Below, piece by piece: positions 49,457 to 59,827 of a stretch of 64,000 nucleotides of DNA. The notes under the pieces are model-generated. The model did not search any database. It was not told the DNA's origin and saw only the letters and a program-made list of their open reading frames with translations. The stretch's first letter is position 1, and each line of letters begins with the position of its first letter. The DNA is from Mycolicibacterium neoaurum VKM Ac-1815D. Its GTDB lineage: Bacteria > Actinomycetota > Actinomycetes > Mycobacteriales > Mycobacteriaceae. The stretch lies in contig NC_023036.2 in the NCBI RefSeq assembly GCF_000317305.3, positions 5,332,001 through 5,396,000 on the forward strand. Reading direction: 5' to 3'. The translations under genes and the position numbers were made by a program.

Positions 49457-50551
49457 CTACCCGGCGCCGAAACGTTCTGCAGGTCGAAGCGGATTGACCG
49501 CATACTGGAGCACCCGGTACGGAGTTCCGCCGCGCGGTGCGGTGTTCCACTGGCTGACGAATACCCGGAGCTCGTCGAGCGTCGATGCCGGCGAGATATA
49601 TCCACCGTACGGCTGGGCCAACCGGTTGTCGTCCGGGGCGGGCAGATCTTCGGGCCGCTGCGGCCACGGCGCCGCGAACACGACGGTGGTCACCGGCGCG
49701 GATCCCAATTGGGTCGGATCGTTGGCGACCCGGACCTCCATGTTGCCGGTGCCGGCGTTGAAGTAGGACAGCACCGTCCTCCCGTCGATCTGCCGGATGC
49801 TCATCTCACCGATCCGGTCGCCCCACAGCGGGGTGGGGTCGCCGCCCCATCCGTGCTCGGTCGACCAACCCTGCCATGCGGCACGATCCGGGAAATGCTG
49901 CGGCGGAACGCGATACAAGGTGACCGGCGCGGTCCTGTCGAAGTTGTCGGCGACGATGTACACCCAGCCACGTTCGGATTCCGGTGTCGGCACCGGATCG
50001 TAGTAGCCGCTGATCTGCGACTGACCACCACCGGCGTACCCGGCCGGGCGCTGCGAACCCGCGACGGTGGCCCAGTTTCCTTGTGCAGCATCGGCTTTCA
50101 CCAGACGTGACGATGCGGGCCGCAGCCCTTCGGTGGTGGTCACCAGAAGATAGTTCTCCCGGTTGATCGCCACCACGCCGGCGGGCAGCTGGGAGGCGCC
50201 GGGCGGGGTCGGGTCCGCCAGCAGCGGCGTGTCGACGCCAGACACGCCGGTGACACGCAGGACGCCGGTGATCGAATCGGGGTCGACATGCAACGCCACC
50301 GGCGAGTACCACCCGCCGTAGCCGACACCCTGTCCGGCGAAGCTGTCACCACAGACCTGCAGCAGCCGACTGGGGAATTCCATGAACTCACACAGATCGG
50401 TGGCACCGATACCGTAATCCCCGGTGGCGGTGCCGGTTCCGGCCACCGGGCCGAGCATCAGCACCTGGCCGGACTGCAGCCGCAGATCCGCGTGCGCCGG
50501 GGAGGCGAGCACCACGGCAGCCACGAGGACCGCCGCCGTGCCACGGATCAC
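49457..50551 (-). CDS. Secreted DUF4185 protein (Rv3707c type)
   Basis: A 364-residue exported protein. The signal peptide is MIRGTAAVLVAAVVLASPAHA, with cleavage after AHA. The DUF4185 fold is a five-bladed beta-propeller-like domain; GDSFAGQG, PVALHVDPDSITG and GYISPASTLDELRVFVSQW are visible landmarks. It probably binds or cleaves a carbohydrate outside the membrane. GTG 50551 overlaps the asd stop (GTGA), so a secreted protein is translationally coupled to an amino-acid enzyme, as in M. tuberculosis. Confidence 0.85.
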   Translation of the reverse strand: MIRGTAAVLVAAVVLASPAHADLRLQSGQVLMLGPVAGTGTATGDYGIGATDLCEFMEFPSRLLQVCGDSFAGQGVGYGGWYSPVALHVDPDSITGVLRVTGVSGVDTPLLADPTPPGASQLPAGVVAINRENYLLVTTTEGLRPASSRLVKADAAQGNWATVAGSQRPAGYAGGGQSQISGYYDPVPTPESERGWVYIVADNFDRTAPVTLYRVPPQHFPDRAAWQGWSTEHGWGGDPTPLWGDRIGEMSIRQIDGRTVLSYFNAGTGNMEVRVANDPTQLGSAPVTTVVFAAPWPQRPEDLPAPDDNRLAQPYGGYISPASTLDELRVFVSQWNTAPRGGTPYRVLQYAVNPLRPAERFGAG

Positions 50552-51588
50552 AACTGATCGGCCAGCAGCTCGGCGATCTGGATGGTGTTCAGCGCGGCAC
50601 CTTTTCGCAGGTTGTCGCCGGAGACGAACAAGGCCAGACCACGTCCGTCGGGCACCCCGTGGTCCTGGCGGATCCGACCGACCAGCGAGTCGTCGGCACC
50701 GGCCGCGGCCAGCGGCGTCGGCACGTCGACCAGTGACACGCCGGGGGCGCCGGCCAGCAGTTCTCGGGCGCGGGCCACCGACAGCGGCTCGGCGAACTCG
50801 GCGTTGATCGACAGCGAGTGTCCGGTGAACACCGGAACCCGCACGCAGGTGCCGCTGACGGCGAGCTCGGGGATCCCGAGGATCTTGCGGCTCTCGTTGC
50901 GCAGCTTCTGGTCCTCGTCGGTCTCACCTGAGCCGTCGTCGACCAGTGACCCGGCCAGCGGAACCACGTTGAAGGCAATGGGCGCAACGTATTTGACCGG
51001 CGCGGGGAAGTCCACGGCACGACCGTCGTGCACCAGGCCCTCGACGCCGTCGATGACGGCGCGAGCCTGGGTTGCCAACTCCTCGACGCCGGCCAGTCCG
51101 GTACCCGAGACCGCCTGATAGCTCGACACGATCAGCCGGGTCAGCCCGGCCTCGTCGTGCAGCGGCTTGAGCACCGGCATGGCGGCCATGGTGGTGCAGT
51201 TCGGGTTGGCGATGATGCCCTTCTTCAGCTGGACACCGCGCACGTCCCGGTCGAAGTTGACCTCGCTGACCACGAGCGGGACATCCGCGTCCTTGCGCCA
51301 GGCCGAGGAATTGTCCACCACGACGGCACCGGCGGCGGCGAACCGCGGCGCCTGCACCCGCGACATGGTCGCACCGGCGGAGAACAGCGCGATGTCCAGG
51401 CCGGACGGGTCGGCGGTCTCGGCGTTCTCGACCTCGATCTCCTGGCCGCGGAAGGTCAGCTTCTTGCCCTCTGAGCGCGGCGAGGCGAAGAACCGCACCG
51501 AGCTCGCCGGGAAGTTGCGGTCCTCCAGCAGCTTGCGCATCACCTGGCCGACCTGGCCGGTGGCGCCGACCACCCCGATGTTGACCAT
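50548..51588 (-). CDS. asd: Aspartate-semialdehyde dehydrogenase
   Basis: A 346-residue enzyme. The NADP loop is GVVGATGQVGQVM. The catalytic cysteine lies in ANPNCTTMAAM, the catalytic His in RVPVFTGHSLSI, and SYQAVSGTG is conserved. It converts aspartyl phosphate to the semialdehyde, the second step toward lysine/diaminopimelate, threonine and methionine. It is directly downstream of ask (5-bp gap) and upstream of the DUF4185 gene. Confidence 0.96.
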   Translation of the reverse strand: MVNIGVVGATGQVGQVMRKLLEDRNFPASSVRFFASPRSEGKKLTFRGQEIEVENAETADPSGLDIALFSAGATMSRVQAPRFAAAGAVVVDNSSAWRKDADVPLVVSEVNFDRDVRGVQLKKGIIANPNCTTMAAMPVLKPLHDEAGLTRLIVSSYQAVSGTGLAGVEELATQARAVIDGVEGLVHDGRAVDFPAPVKYVAPIAFNVVPLAGSLVDDGSGETDEDQKLRNESRKILGIPELAVSGTCVRVPVFTGHSLSINAEFAEPLSVARARELLAGAPGVSLVDVPTPLAAAGADDSLVGRIRQDHGVPDGRGLALFVSGDNLRKGAALNTIQIAELLADQL

Positions 51589-51593
51589 GATTA

Positions 51594-52859
<1,266 letters not shown>

Positions 52860-52997
52860 TGTGTACCTCTCGACCAGCCGGGGATGTCCTGACAAGGATA
52901 AGGGGTCGGCGCACCCCTTTTTCACCTCCACCGTCCCGGGCGCAGCACCGGTGCGGTGGAACCGTTTACCGGCGCGCAACGCGGCGATGCTGTTGAC

Positions 52998-53017
52998 GTA
53001 ACAGAAACGGAGGTTAC
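52998..53017. promoter_or_regulatory. Inverted repeat upstream of amt
   Basis: GTAAC-N10-GTTAC spans 52998-53017, with GAAAC inside. GlnR-type nitrogen sites in mycobacteria are built from GTnAC and GAAAC half-sites, and amt is a known GlnR target, but the spacing here is not the textbook one. TTGACG just before it (52993-52998) could be a -35. Confidence 0.4.
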
Positions 53018-53062
53018 TGCCAGTGGTCGGCCCGCTCGGGCCGCGCATTCCAGGAGATGTAG

Positions 53063-54316
53063 ATGGATACAGGAACCACGGCTTTCATTCTGTGTTGCAT
53101 CATCGGTCTGACGCTGATGATCCCCGGCCTCGCGTTGTTCTATGGCGGCATGGTCTCGGTCAAGAGCTCGACCAACATGATGATGATGACGTTCGGCGCC
53201 GTCGCGGTGGTCGGCTTGCTCTGGGTGCTGTTCGGATTCTCGATGGTGTTCGGCACGTCCGTCGGGGGCTTCGTCGGCAACATCACCGAATTCGCAGGGA
53301 TGACGAACCTGCTGGAGCCCATGACCACGTTGTCCGGGCTGCCGATCAGTTTGTTCGCGCTGTTTCAGGCGCTCTTCGCGGCCATCACGGTCGCCCTCAT
53401 CTCCGGCGCGGTGGCCGACCGGATGAAGTTCGGCGCCTGGATGATCTTCGCGGCGGTCTGGGCGGTGCTGGTCTACTTCCCGGTCGCGCATTGGGTCTTC
53501 GCATTCGACGGTGTCGTCACCGAGAACTCGGTGGGTGGCTGGATCGCCAACACCCTCGGCGCGGTCGACTTCGCCGGCGGCACCGCGGTGCACATCAACG
53601 CGGGCGCCGCGGCCCTGGCGCTGGCCATCGTGCTCGGCAAGTCCGCCATGTTCGGCCAGCTGCGCAAGCCGCACAACGTCCCGCTGACCCTGCTGGGGGC
53701 CGGGATGCTGTGGGCCGGGTGGTACGCGTTCAACGGCGGCTCGGCACTGGCGGCGGGTAATTCGGCGGCGATCGTCATGGTCACGACGTTCGTGGCGACC
53801 TGTGCGGCCGTGCTGGCCTGGCTGGCGGTCGAGAAGATCAAGACCGGGCATGTCACCGGCGTCGGCGCGGCGTCGGGCGCCATCACCGGTCTCGTCGCCA
53901 TCACCCCGGCGTGTGGTGCGGTCACGCCCATCGGCGCCATCTTCGTCGGCGGTATCGCCGGAGCCATCTGCGTCTACGCGGTCGGGCTCAAGGAGAAGTT
54001 CGGCTACGACGATTCCCTGGACGTGGTGGGCGTGCACCTGGTCGGCGGTGTCATCGGCACACTGCTGATCGGCCTGTTCGCCAGCGAGGGGATGCCCAAC
54101 GGCGTCAACGGGCTGTTCTACGGCGGCGGTATCGATCTGCTCTGGAAGCAGGCCGTGGCGGCGGGCGCGGTGATGGCCTACTCGTTCGGCATCGCCTTCG
54201 TCATCGCCTTCGCCATCAAGAAGACCATGGGCATCCGCATCTCCCCCGACGAGGAGGAGAAGGGTATCGACGCCACGTTCCACCGCGATTCGGCCTACGA
54301 GTTCGAATTGGCCTGA
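53063..54316 (+). CDS. amt: Ammonium transporter
   Basis: A 417-residue Amt/Rh channel with eleven membrane helices and no cleavable signal. The first pore histidine is in GTAVHINAGAAALAL; the second is in VVGVHLVGGVIGTLL. AHWVFAFDGV precedes the conserved ammonium site. It admits NH4+/NH3 when nitrogen is scarce. AGGAGA lies about 5 nt before ATG 53063. Unlike the usual amt-glnB-glnD order, it is followed by a terminator and a glnT-type operon. Confidence 0.95.
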   Translation: MDTGTTAFILCCIIGLTLMIPGLALFYGGMVSVKSSTNMMMMTFGAVAVVGLLWVLFGFSMVFGTSVGGFVGNITEFAGMTNLLEPMTTLSGLPISLFALFQALFAAITVALISGAVADRMKFGAWMIFAAVWAVLVYFPVAHWVFAFDGVVTENSVGGWIANTLGAVDFAGGTAVHINAGAAALALAIVLGKSAMFGQLRKPHNVPLTLLGAGMLWAGWYAFNGGSALAAGNSAAIVMVTTFVATCAAVLAWLAVEKIKTGHVTGVGAASGAITGLVAITPACGAVTPIGAIFVGGIAGAICVYAVGLKEKFGYDDSLDVVGVHLVGGVIGTLLIGLFASEGMPNGVNGLFYGGGIDLLWKQAVAAGAVMAYSFGIAFVIAFAIKKTMGIRISPDEEEKGIDATFHRDSAYEFELA

Positions 54317-54330
54317 GGTTCCCGATGATT

Positions 54331-54358
54331 CCCCGGCGACCTCGGGTCGTCGGGGTTT
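54331..54358 (+). terminator. Rho-independent terminator after amt
   Basis: CCCCGGCGACC (54331-54341) and GGTCGTCGGGG (54345-54355) form an 11-bp stem with one G-T pair and a 3-nt loop, followed by TTT. It separates amt from the glnT operon. Confidence 0.75.
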
Positions 54359-54393
54359 CCTCGGCTTGCACGTGTTTCACACAGTGATACTCT

Positions 54394-54410
54394 GTTTCTT
54401 ACAAAGAGAC
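54394..54410. promoter_or_regulatory. Operator-like palindrome before the glnT operon
   Basis: GTTTCTT-ACA-AAGAGAC (54394-54410) is a 7+7 inverted repeat with one mismatch. It sits just downstream of GATACT (54386-54391), a possible -10, so a bound protein would block transcription start. The XRE/cupin protein encoded at the end of the operon is the natural candidate. Confidence 0.5.
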
Positions 54411-54423
54411 GAGTCATAACAAG

Positions 54424-55749
54424 ATGACGAAAGTTCTGGTAACCATGACCACCGATCTCGCCACCCTCGCCGAAGAACACGGCACCCGATTCATCCTCGC
54501 GCTGTTCGTCGACCTGCGCGGAAAGCCCTGCGCCAAACTGGTTCCCGTCGAAGCCGTTGACCAGCTGGCGACCGAGGGCGTCGGCTTCGCGGGCTACGCC
54601 GTCGGCGCCATGGGCCAGGAACCCAAGGATCCCGACCTGATCGCCATCCCGGACCCGTCGTCGTTCACGCCGATCCCCTTCATCAAAGAAGGGCTGGCCC
54701 TGGTGCACTGCGACCCCCATGTCAACGGCGCGCCATGGCCGTACGCGCCGCGGGTCATCCTGAAGAACCTGGTGGCCCAGGCCGCCGACGCCGGCTTCGA
54801 ACCGTGGGTGGGCGCCGAGGTCGAGTACTTCCTGCTGCGCCGCACTCCCGAGGGCGGTCTTGTCACCGCCGACGCCGATGACACGGCCGCACAACCCTGT
54901 TACGACGCGCGCGGTGTCACCCGGATGTATGAGCACCTGACCGACATCTCGACGGCGATGAACAGCCTGGGATGGTCCAACTACGCCAACGACCACGAGG
55001 ACGGTAACGGGCAGTTCGAGCAGAACTTCGCCTTCGCCGAGGCCATGGTGACCGCTGACCGCGTCGTCACGCTGCGCTATCTGTTGTCGATGATCGCCGC
55101 CGAACGCGACATGATCGCCACCTTCATGCCCAAGCCGTTCGGCGATCGCACCGGATCGGGCTTGCACTTCCACCTGTCGCTCACCAGTGGGGGCACACCG
55201 GTGTTCCCTTGTGACACCGACGATAAGGGCTTGGGCCTGTCGGCGACTGCCTACGGTTTCATCGCGGGCATCCTGGATCACGCCTGCGCGTTGCAGTCGG
55301 TCATCGCACCGACGGTCAACTCCTACAAGCGGACCGGGGCCACCAGCACCACCTCGGGCGCCTCCTGGGCACCGCGCAAACCCAGCTACGGCGGTAACGA
55401 CCGCACCCACTACATCCGGGTACCGGACAACCAGCGCATCGAACTGCGCGGCGGAGACGGTTCGGCCAACCCCTATCTGGCGATCGCCGCCGCGCTGGGT
55501 GCCGGACTCGACGGCATCAAGCGCAGCCTCGATCCGGGCACCGTGGGCGCACAGGGGCCGGCAAACCTGCCGCCCACGCTGCTGCACGCCATCGACGAAC
55601 TCGACGCCGACCCGGTGGTCGCCGGGGTGCTCGACGCCGCAGGCGAGGGCGTGTCCGGCTACTTCGCAAACATCAAGCGCGAGGAGTTCTTCACCTACCA
55701 CGGCACCGTCACGCCGTGGGAGATCGACTCGTACCTCACGGCATTCTGA
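54424..55749 (+). CDS. glnT: Type III (GlnT/GmaS-like) glutamine synthetase-family ligase
   Basis: A 441-residue glutamine-synthetase-fold enzyme. The catalytic glutamates lie in VGAEVEYFLLRR and EDGNGQFEQNF. The ATP loop is GLHFHLSLTSGG, the flexible loop is SYKRTGATSTTSGASWAP, and RIELRGGDGSANPYLAIAA follows. Members either make glutamine or, as GmaS, join glutamate to methylamine to give gamma-glutamylmethylamide; sequence alone does not decide. The glx genes downstream favour an amide-transfer pathway. A second ATG at 54445 is a possible start. Confidence 0.85.
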   Translation: MTKVLVTMTTDLATLAEEHGTRFILALFVDLRGKPCAKLVPVEAVDQLATEGVGFAGYAVGAMGQEPKDPDLIAIPDPSSFTPIPFIKEGLALVHCDPHVNGAPWPYAPRVILKNLVAQAADAGFEPWVGAEVEYFLLRRTPEGGLVTADADDTAAQPCYDARGVTRMYEHLTDISTAMNSLGWSNYANDHEDGNGQFEQNFAFAEAMVTADRVVTLRYLLSMIAAERDMIATFMPKPFGDRTGSGLHFHLSLTSGGTPVFPCDTDDKGLGLSATAYGFIAGILDHACALQSVIAPTVNSYKRTGATSTTSGASWAPRKPSYGGNDRTHYIRVPDNQRIELRGGDGSANPYLAIAAALGAGLDGIKRSLDPGTVGAQGPANLPPTLLHAIDELDADPVVAGVLDAAGEGVSGYFANIKREEFFTYHGTVTPWEIDSYLTAF

Positions 55750-55769
55750 GAAGACAAGGAAGACAACGT

Positions 55770-56639
55770 ATGTGCGGGATAGTCGGATTGCACCTGCGCA
55801 CTCCGCAGCTCTACCCACGGTTGGGGGAACTGCTCGCGGAGATGCTGGGCGAAATGGCCGATCGGGGAGCCGATTCCGCCGGAGTGGCGGTCTACGGCGA
55901 TCCGTCGTGGTCGCCGCCGGGGCGCGGATGTGTGTCGGTGACCGACCTGGACCATGTGCCCGACCTCGGTCCCGATGTCGAGGTCGTCCAGGTCGATTCG
56001 ACCTACCTGCTCGCGGCGGACACGCCGTCGGAGGATCTGCTGGAACGGGTGCGCGCGGCATACCCGACGGCGCTGATCGCCGGCTTCGGAGCGGATCTGG
56101 CGGTCCTCAAGGGCGTCGGCCATCCGCGCGAACTCACCAAGGCCTGGGGACTGTCCGCGGCGCAAGGGTGGCAGGGAGTCGGGCATACCCGGATGGCCAC
56201 GGAATCGGCGGTGACCCCCTCGGGTTGCCACCCCTACACCGTCGGACCTCAACAATGCCTGGTGCACAACGGGTCCTTCGCCAATCACGCCACGATCCGG
56301 CGCGATCTCCGACGCGCGGGGGTGGTCTTCGACAGCGAGAACGACACCGAGGTGGGTGCCCGGTTCGTCGCACAGCAACTGGCCGCCGGCCGGGATGTCG
56401 AGACCGCGCTGAAGGAACTGTGCGCCACCTTCGACGGCTTCTACACGTTGCTGGTGTCCAACCACGATTCGTTCGCCGTGGTGCGCGACGCCATCGCCTG
56501 TAAGCCGGCGGTGATCGCCGAGACGCCCGACTGGGTGGCCATGGCCAGCGAGTACCGAGCGCTGTCCGGGCTGCCCGGAGTCGGGGCGGCCAAGATCTGG
56601 GAACCGGAGCCGGAGGTGGTCTACGCATGGACGAGATGA
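55770..56639 (+). CDS. glxB: Class II glutamine amidotransferase subunit (GlxB/MgsA-like)
   Basis: A 289-residue Ntn hydrolase domain. It begins MCGIVGLHL, so Cys2 is the nucleophile; ADRGADSAGVAVYG, GHTRMATES and CLVHNGSFANH are active-site loops. It corresponds to the glutaminase part of glutamate synthase split off as a separate protein, as in GlxB or the N-methylglutamate synthase subunit MgsA. It should release the amide (or methylamine) from the GlnT product and channel it to GlxD. Confidence 0.87.
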   Translation: MCGIVGLHLRTPQLYPRLGELLAEMLGEMADRGADSAGVAVYGDPSWSPPGRGCVSVTDLDHVPDLGPDVEVVQVDSTYLLAADTPSEDLLERVRAAYPTALIAGFGADLAVLKGVGHPRELTKAWGLSAAQGWQGVGHTRMATESAVTPSGCHPYTVGPQQCLVHNGSFANHATIRRDLRRAGVVFDSENDTEVGARFVAQQLAAGRDVETALKELCATFDGFYTLLVSNHDSFAVVRDAIACKPAVIAETPDWVAMASEYRALSGLPGVGAAKIWEPEPEVVYAWTR

Positions 56640-57322
56640 CAACCCAGTCAGTGCATTACGACCTGCGCACGACACCGTTGCGCGAGGTCAACAAGGCACT
56701 GCACGACGCAGGGGCAGGTAGCGCCTACGTCATCGACAATCCCGACGGCGCGCACAATGTGGCCGTCGGTCTGGACGCCCCGGTGCAGGTGACCGTCAAC
56801 GGACACGTCGGTTACTACGCGGCCGGGATGAACCAGCACGCCGAGATCCTCATCAACGGCAACGCGGGCACCGGTGTGGCCGAGAACATGATGAGCGGTC
56901 AGGTCCGGGTGACCGGCAACGCCTCACAATCGGCCGGCGCCACCGCGCACGGCGGTCTGCTCGTCATCGAGGGTGATGCCGCCGCCCGCTGCGGCATCTC
57001 GATGAAGGGCGTCGATATCGTGGTGGGCGGCAGCATCGGTCACATGAGCGCATTCATGGCCCAGGCCGGCAGGCTCGTGGTCCGCGGCGATGCCGGTGAG
57101 GCGCTCGGCGACTCGATCTACGAGGCGCACATCTACGTCCGAGGCGCGGTCGCTTCGCTCGGTGCGGACTGCATCAAGAAGGACATGCGTCCCGAGCACC
57201 ACTCCGAGCTTGCCGAATTGCTCACTGCAGCCGGGTTTTCCGATGACACGTCCGAATACAGCCGGTACGGCTCGGCCCGAAATCTGTATCACTTCCACGT
57301 CGACAATGCGAGTGCCTACTGA
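56627..57322 (+). CDS. glxC: GXGXG-domain glutamate synthase subunit (GlxC/MgsB-like)
   Basis: A 231-residue right-handed beta-helix of repeated glycine motifs: VGLDAPVQVTVNGHVGYYAA, ILINGNAGTGVAENMM, VRVTGNASQSAGATAHGG and IVVGGSIGHMSAFMAQ. This is the C-terminal GXGXG domain of large glutamate synthases as a free protein. It is structural and supports the channel between amidotransferase and synthase. ATG 56627 follows GGAGG; an ATG at 56636 in an ATGA overlap is an alternative. Confidence 0.88.
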   Translation: MDEMTTQSVHYDLRTTPLREVNKALHDAGAGSAYVIDNPDGAHNVAVGLDAPVQVTVNGHVGYYAAGMNQHAEILINGNAGTGVAENMMSGQVRVTGNASQSAGATAHGGLLVIEGDAAARCGISMKGVDIVVGGSIGHMSAFMAQAGRLVVRGDAGEALGDSIYEAHIYVRGAVASLGADCIKKDMRPEHHSELAELLTAAGFSDDTSEYSRYGSARNLYHFHVDNASAY

Positions 57323-58617
57323 TGCGTGAATCCGCCACTTTCGATCGCAACACCATCGCCGATATCCAGCGCGCCGCCGAGACCGGCATCTACGATATCC
57401 GCGGCTGGGGTGCCAAACGCCCGTTACCACATTTCGACGACCTGCTGTTCCTGGGTGCGTCGATGTCGCGGTACCCCCTGGAGGGCTACCGGGAACGCTG
57501 CGGCACCGATGTGGTGCTCGGTTCCCGACACGCCAAACACCCTCTGCACCTCGATATCCCGGTCACCATCGCCGGAATGAGCTTCGGCGCACTGTCCGGA
57601 CCGGCCAAGGAGGCGCTCGGCCGCGGAGCCAGTGAGGCCGGCACCTCGACGACCACCGGTGACGGCGGGATGACGCCCGAGGAGCGCGGTCAGAGCAAGA
57701 ACCTTGTCTATCAGTATCTGCCGTCGCGCTACGGGATGAATCCCGACGATCTGCGCAAGGCCGATGCCATCGAGATCGTGCTGGGGCAGGGCGCCAAGCC
57801 CGGGGGCGGCGGAATGCTGCTGGGGCAGAAGATCTCCGAGCGGGTCGCGGGTATGCGGACTCTCCCCGAAGGAATCGACCAGCGCAGCGCGTGCCGGCAT
57901 CCCGACTGGACCGGCCCTGATGATCTGACCATCAAGATCAACGAGCTGAGGGAGATCACCGACTGGGAGAAGCCCATCTACGTCAAGGTCGGTGCCACCC
58001 GCACCTATTACGACGTGAAGCTGGCCGTCCACGCCGGAGCCGATGTGGTCGTGGTCGACGGCATGCAGGGCGGTACCGCCGCGACCCAGGATGTGTTCAT
58101 CGAGCACGTCGGCATCCCGACCTTGGCCGCTGTCCCCCAGGCCGTGCAGGCTCTGCAGGAACTCGACGTGCATCGGCACGGTGTGCAATTGATCGTCTCG
58201 GGCGGCATCCGCACCGGCGCGGACGTCGCCAAAGCGCTGGCACTCGGTGCCGATGCCGTCGCCATCGGCACCGCGGCGCTGATCGCCCTGGGCGACAACC
58301 ACCCCCGGTACGAGGAGGAGTACCGCAAGCTGGGTAGCGCGGCCGGTTTCTACGACGACTTCCAGGACGGGCGCGACCCCGCAGGGATCACGACCCAGGA
58401 TCCCGAACTGGCCGCCCGGTTCGACCCGATCGAGGGCGGCCGCCGGCTGGCCAACTACCTGCGGGTGCTCACCATGGAGGCGCAGACCATCGCCCGGGCG
58501 TGCGGTAAGGCCCACGTCACCCATCTGGAACCCGAGGACCTGGTGGCCATCACCATCGAGGCCGCCGCCATGGCCCGGGTGCCGTTGGCCGGAACGAACT
58601 GGATACCGGGCCAGTGA
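57322..58617 (+). CDS. glxD: FMN-binding glutamate synthase subunit (GlxD/MgsC-like)
   Basis: A 431-residue FMN barrel. VTIAGMSFGALSGPAKEALG, TTTGDGGMTPEER, QGAKPGGGGMLLGQKISERVA and VVVDGMQGGTAATQDVFIEH match the synthase domain of glutamate synthase. It probably condenses the released amine with 2-oxoglutarate or exchanges it on glutamate. It shares one base with the glxC stop and overlaps the FAD oxidoreductase by GTGA, so glxBCD-oxidoreductase is one tightly coupled unit. Confidence 0.9.
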   Translation: MRESATFDRNTIADIQRAAETGIYDIRGWGAKRPLPHFDDLLFLGASMSRYPLEGYRERCGTDVVLGSRHAKHPLHLDIPVTIAGMSFGALSGPAKEALGRGASEAGTSTTTGDGGMTPEERGQSKNLVYQYLPSRYGMNPDDLRKADAIEIVLGQGAKPGGGGMLLGQKISERVAGMRTLPEGIDQRSACRHPDWTGPDDLTIKINELREITDWEKPIYVKVGATRTYYDVKLAVHAGADVVVVDGMQGGTAATQDVFIEHVGIPTLAAVPQAVQALQELDVHRHGVQLIVSGGIRTGADVAKALALGADAVAIGTAALIALGDNHPRYEEEYRKLGSAAGFYDDFQDGRDPAGITTQDPELAARFDPIEGGRRLANYLRVLTMEAQTIARACGKAHVTHLEPEDLVAITIEAAAMARVPLAGTNWIPGQ

Positions 58618-59810
58618 GTGACACCGCAGACGTCGTCATCGTCGGCGGCGGGTTGGAGGGTGCCGCGACGGCATGGGCGCTGAGCCAGCGTGGGGTCACC
58701 GATGTGTTCGTGGCCGAGCGCAACACCGTCGGCTCGGGTATGACCGGCAAGTCCAGCGGGATCGTGCGCTGCCACTACGGGGTCAGCTCGTTGGCGGCGA
58801 TGGCGACCTCGAGTCTCGACGTCTTCGAGAAGCCCGAACAGTTCCTCGGTGAGCACGCGACCGATATCGGCTTCCGGCAGACCGGATACGTCGTCGGGGT
58901 CGGTGAACCCAATGTGCAGGCGCTGCGCAGCAGCCTGGCCGCGCAGCGCGCGGTCGGTGTGCAGACCGAGGAGATCGACGCCGCCGAGGTGGCCGCGATG
59001 TGGCCGTCGGCGAACCTCGAGCCGTTCGCGGCGTTCGGGTGGGAGGCCCGCGGCGGATACGGTGACGCCTACCAGACCGCGCAGGCCTTCGCCGTGTCCG
59101 CCCGTGCCGCCGGTGTGCGAATCAGGCAGGGCGCCAATGTGACCGAGCTACTGCTCGACGGCGACCGGGTCACCGGCATCCGGCTGGCCGACGGGACGCA
59201 GGTGTCCGCAGGTACCGTCGTGGTCGCCGCCGGCGCGTGGACGCGACCGTTCCTGGCCCAAGTCGGTGTCGAGGTGCCCATCCGCGTGGTGCGGGAACAG
59301 ATCGTCACGATCTCCCCGGGGCTGGACCTGGGGCCGGTGCCGGTGTTCTCGGATCTGGTCTCCCTGCAGTATGTGCGGCCCGAGCTCGGCGGGGAGATCC
59401 TCTTCGGCAACAGCGATCTCGCACACTGTGAGGATGCCGATCCCGACGATTACCTGAACCGGGCCACCGACAGCTTCGTCGAGATGACCGTGCAGAAGGT
59501 CGGTGACCGTTTTCCCGGCCTGGTCGATGCGTCGATCTCGGGGAGCTACGCGGGCTGTTATGACGTCACACCGGACTGGAACCCGGTGATCTCCGCCGGG
59601 GGGTTGGGCGGCCTGATCGTCGCGGCCGGGTTCAGCGGGCACGGGTTCAAGATTGCCCCCGCGGTGGGGCGGCTGGTGGCCGACCTGGTGACCGAGGGTG
59701 CCAGCTCCGACCCGCGCATTCCGGAGACCGACTTTGCACTGTCCCGGTTCGCCGATGGCACACTGCTCAGGAGCCCGTATCCATACGTCGGAGCCGGGGA
59801 GATGCGCTAG
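58614..59810 (+). CDS. FAD-dependent amine oxidoreductase (DAO/sarcosine-oxidase beta-like)
   Basis: A 398-residue DAO-family flavoprotein. The dinucleotide fold is VVIVGGGLEGAATAWALSQRG at its start; GMTGKSSGIVRCHYG, FGWEARGGYGDAYQTAQAF and GGLIVAAGFSGHGFKIAPAVG bind flavin and substrate. Relatives include sarcosine oxidase beta and N-methylglutamate dehydrogenase subunits. Placed after GlxBCD, it could oxidise an N-alkylated glutamate back to glutamate plus an aldehyde. GTG 58614 overlaps the glxD stop. Confidence 0.87.
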   Translation: MSDTADVVIVGGGLEGAATAWALSQRGVTDVFVAERNTVGSGMTGKSSGIVRCHYGVSSLAAMATSSLDVFEKPEQFLGEHATDIGFRQTGYVVGVGEPNVQALRSSLAAQRAVGVQTEEIDAAEVAAMWPSANLEPFAAFGWEARGGYGDAYQTAQAFAVSARAAGVRIRQGANVTELLLDGDRVTGIRLADGTQVSAGTVVVAAGAWTRPFLAQVGVEVPIRVVREQIVTISPGLDLGPVPVFSDLVSLQYVRPELGGEILFGNSDLAHCEDADPDDYLNRATDSFVEMTVQKVGDRFPGLVDASISGSYAGCYDVTPDWNPVISAGGLGGLIVAAGFSGHGFKIAPAVGRLVADLVTEGASSDPRIPETDFALSRFADGTLLRSPYPYVGAGEMR

Positions 59811-59827
59811 AGCACAGGGGGCCCACC

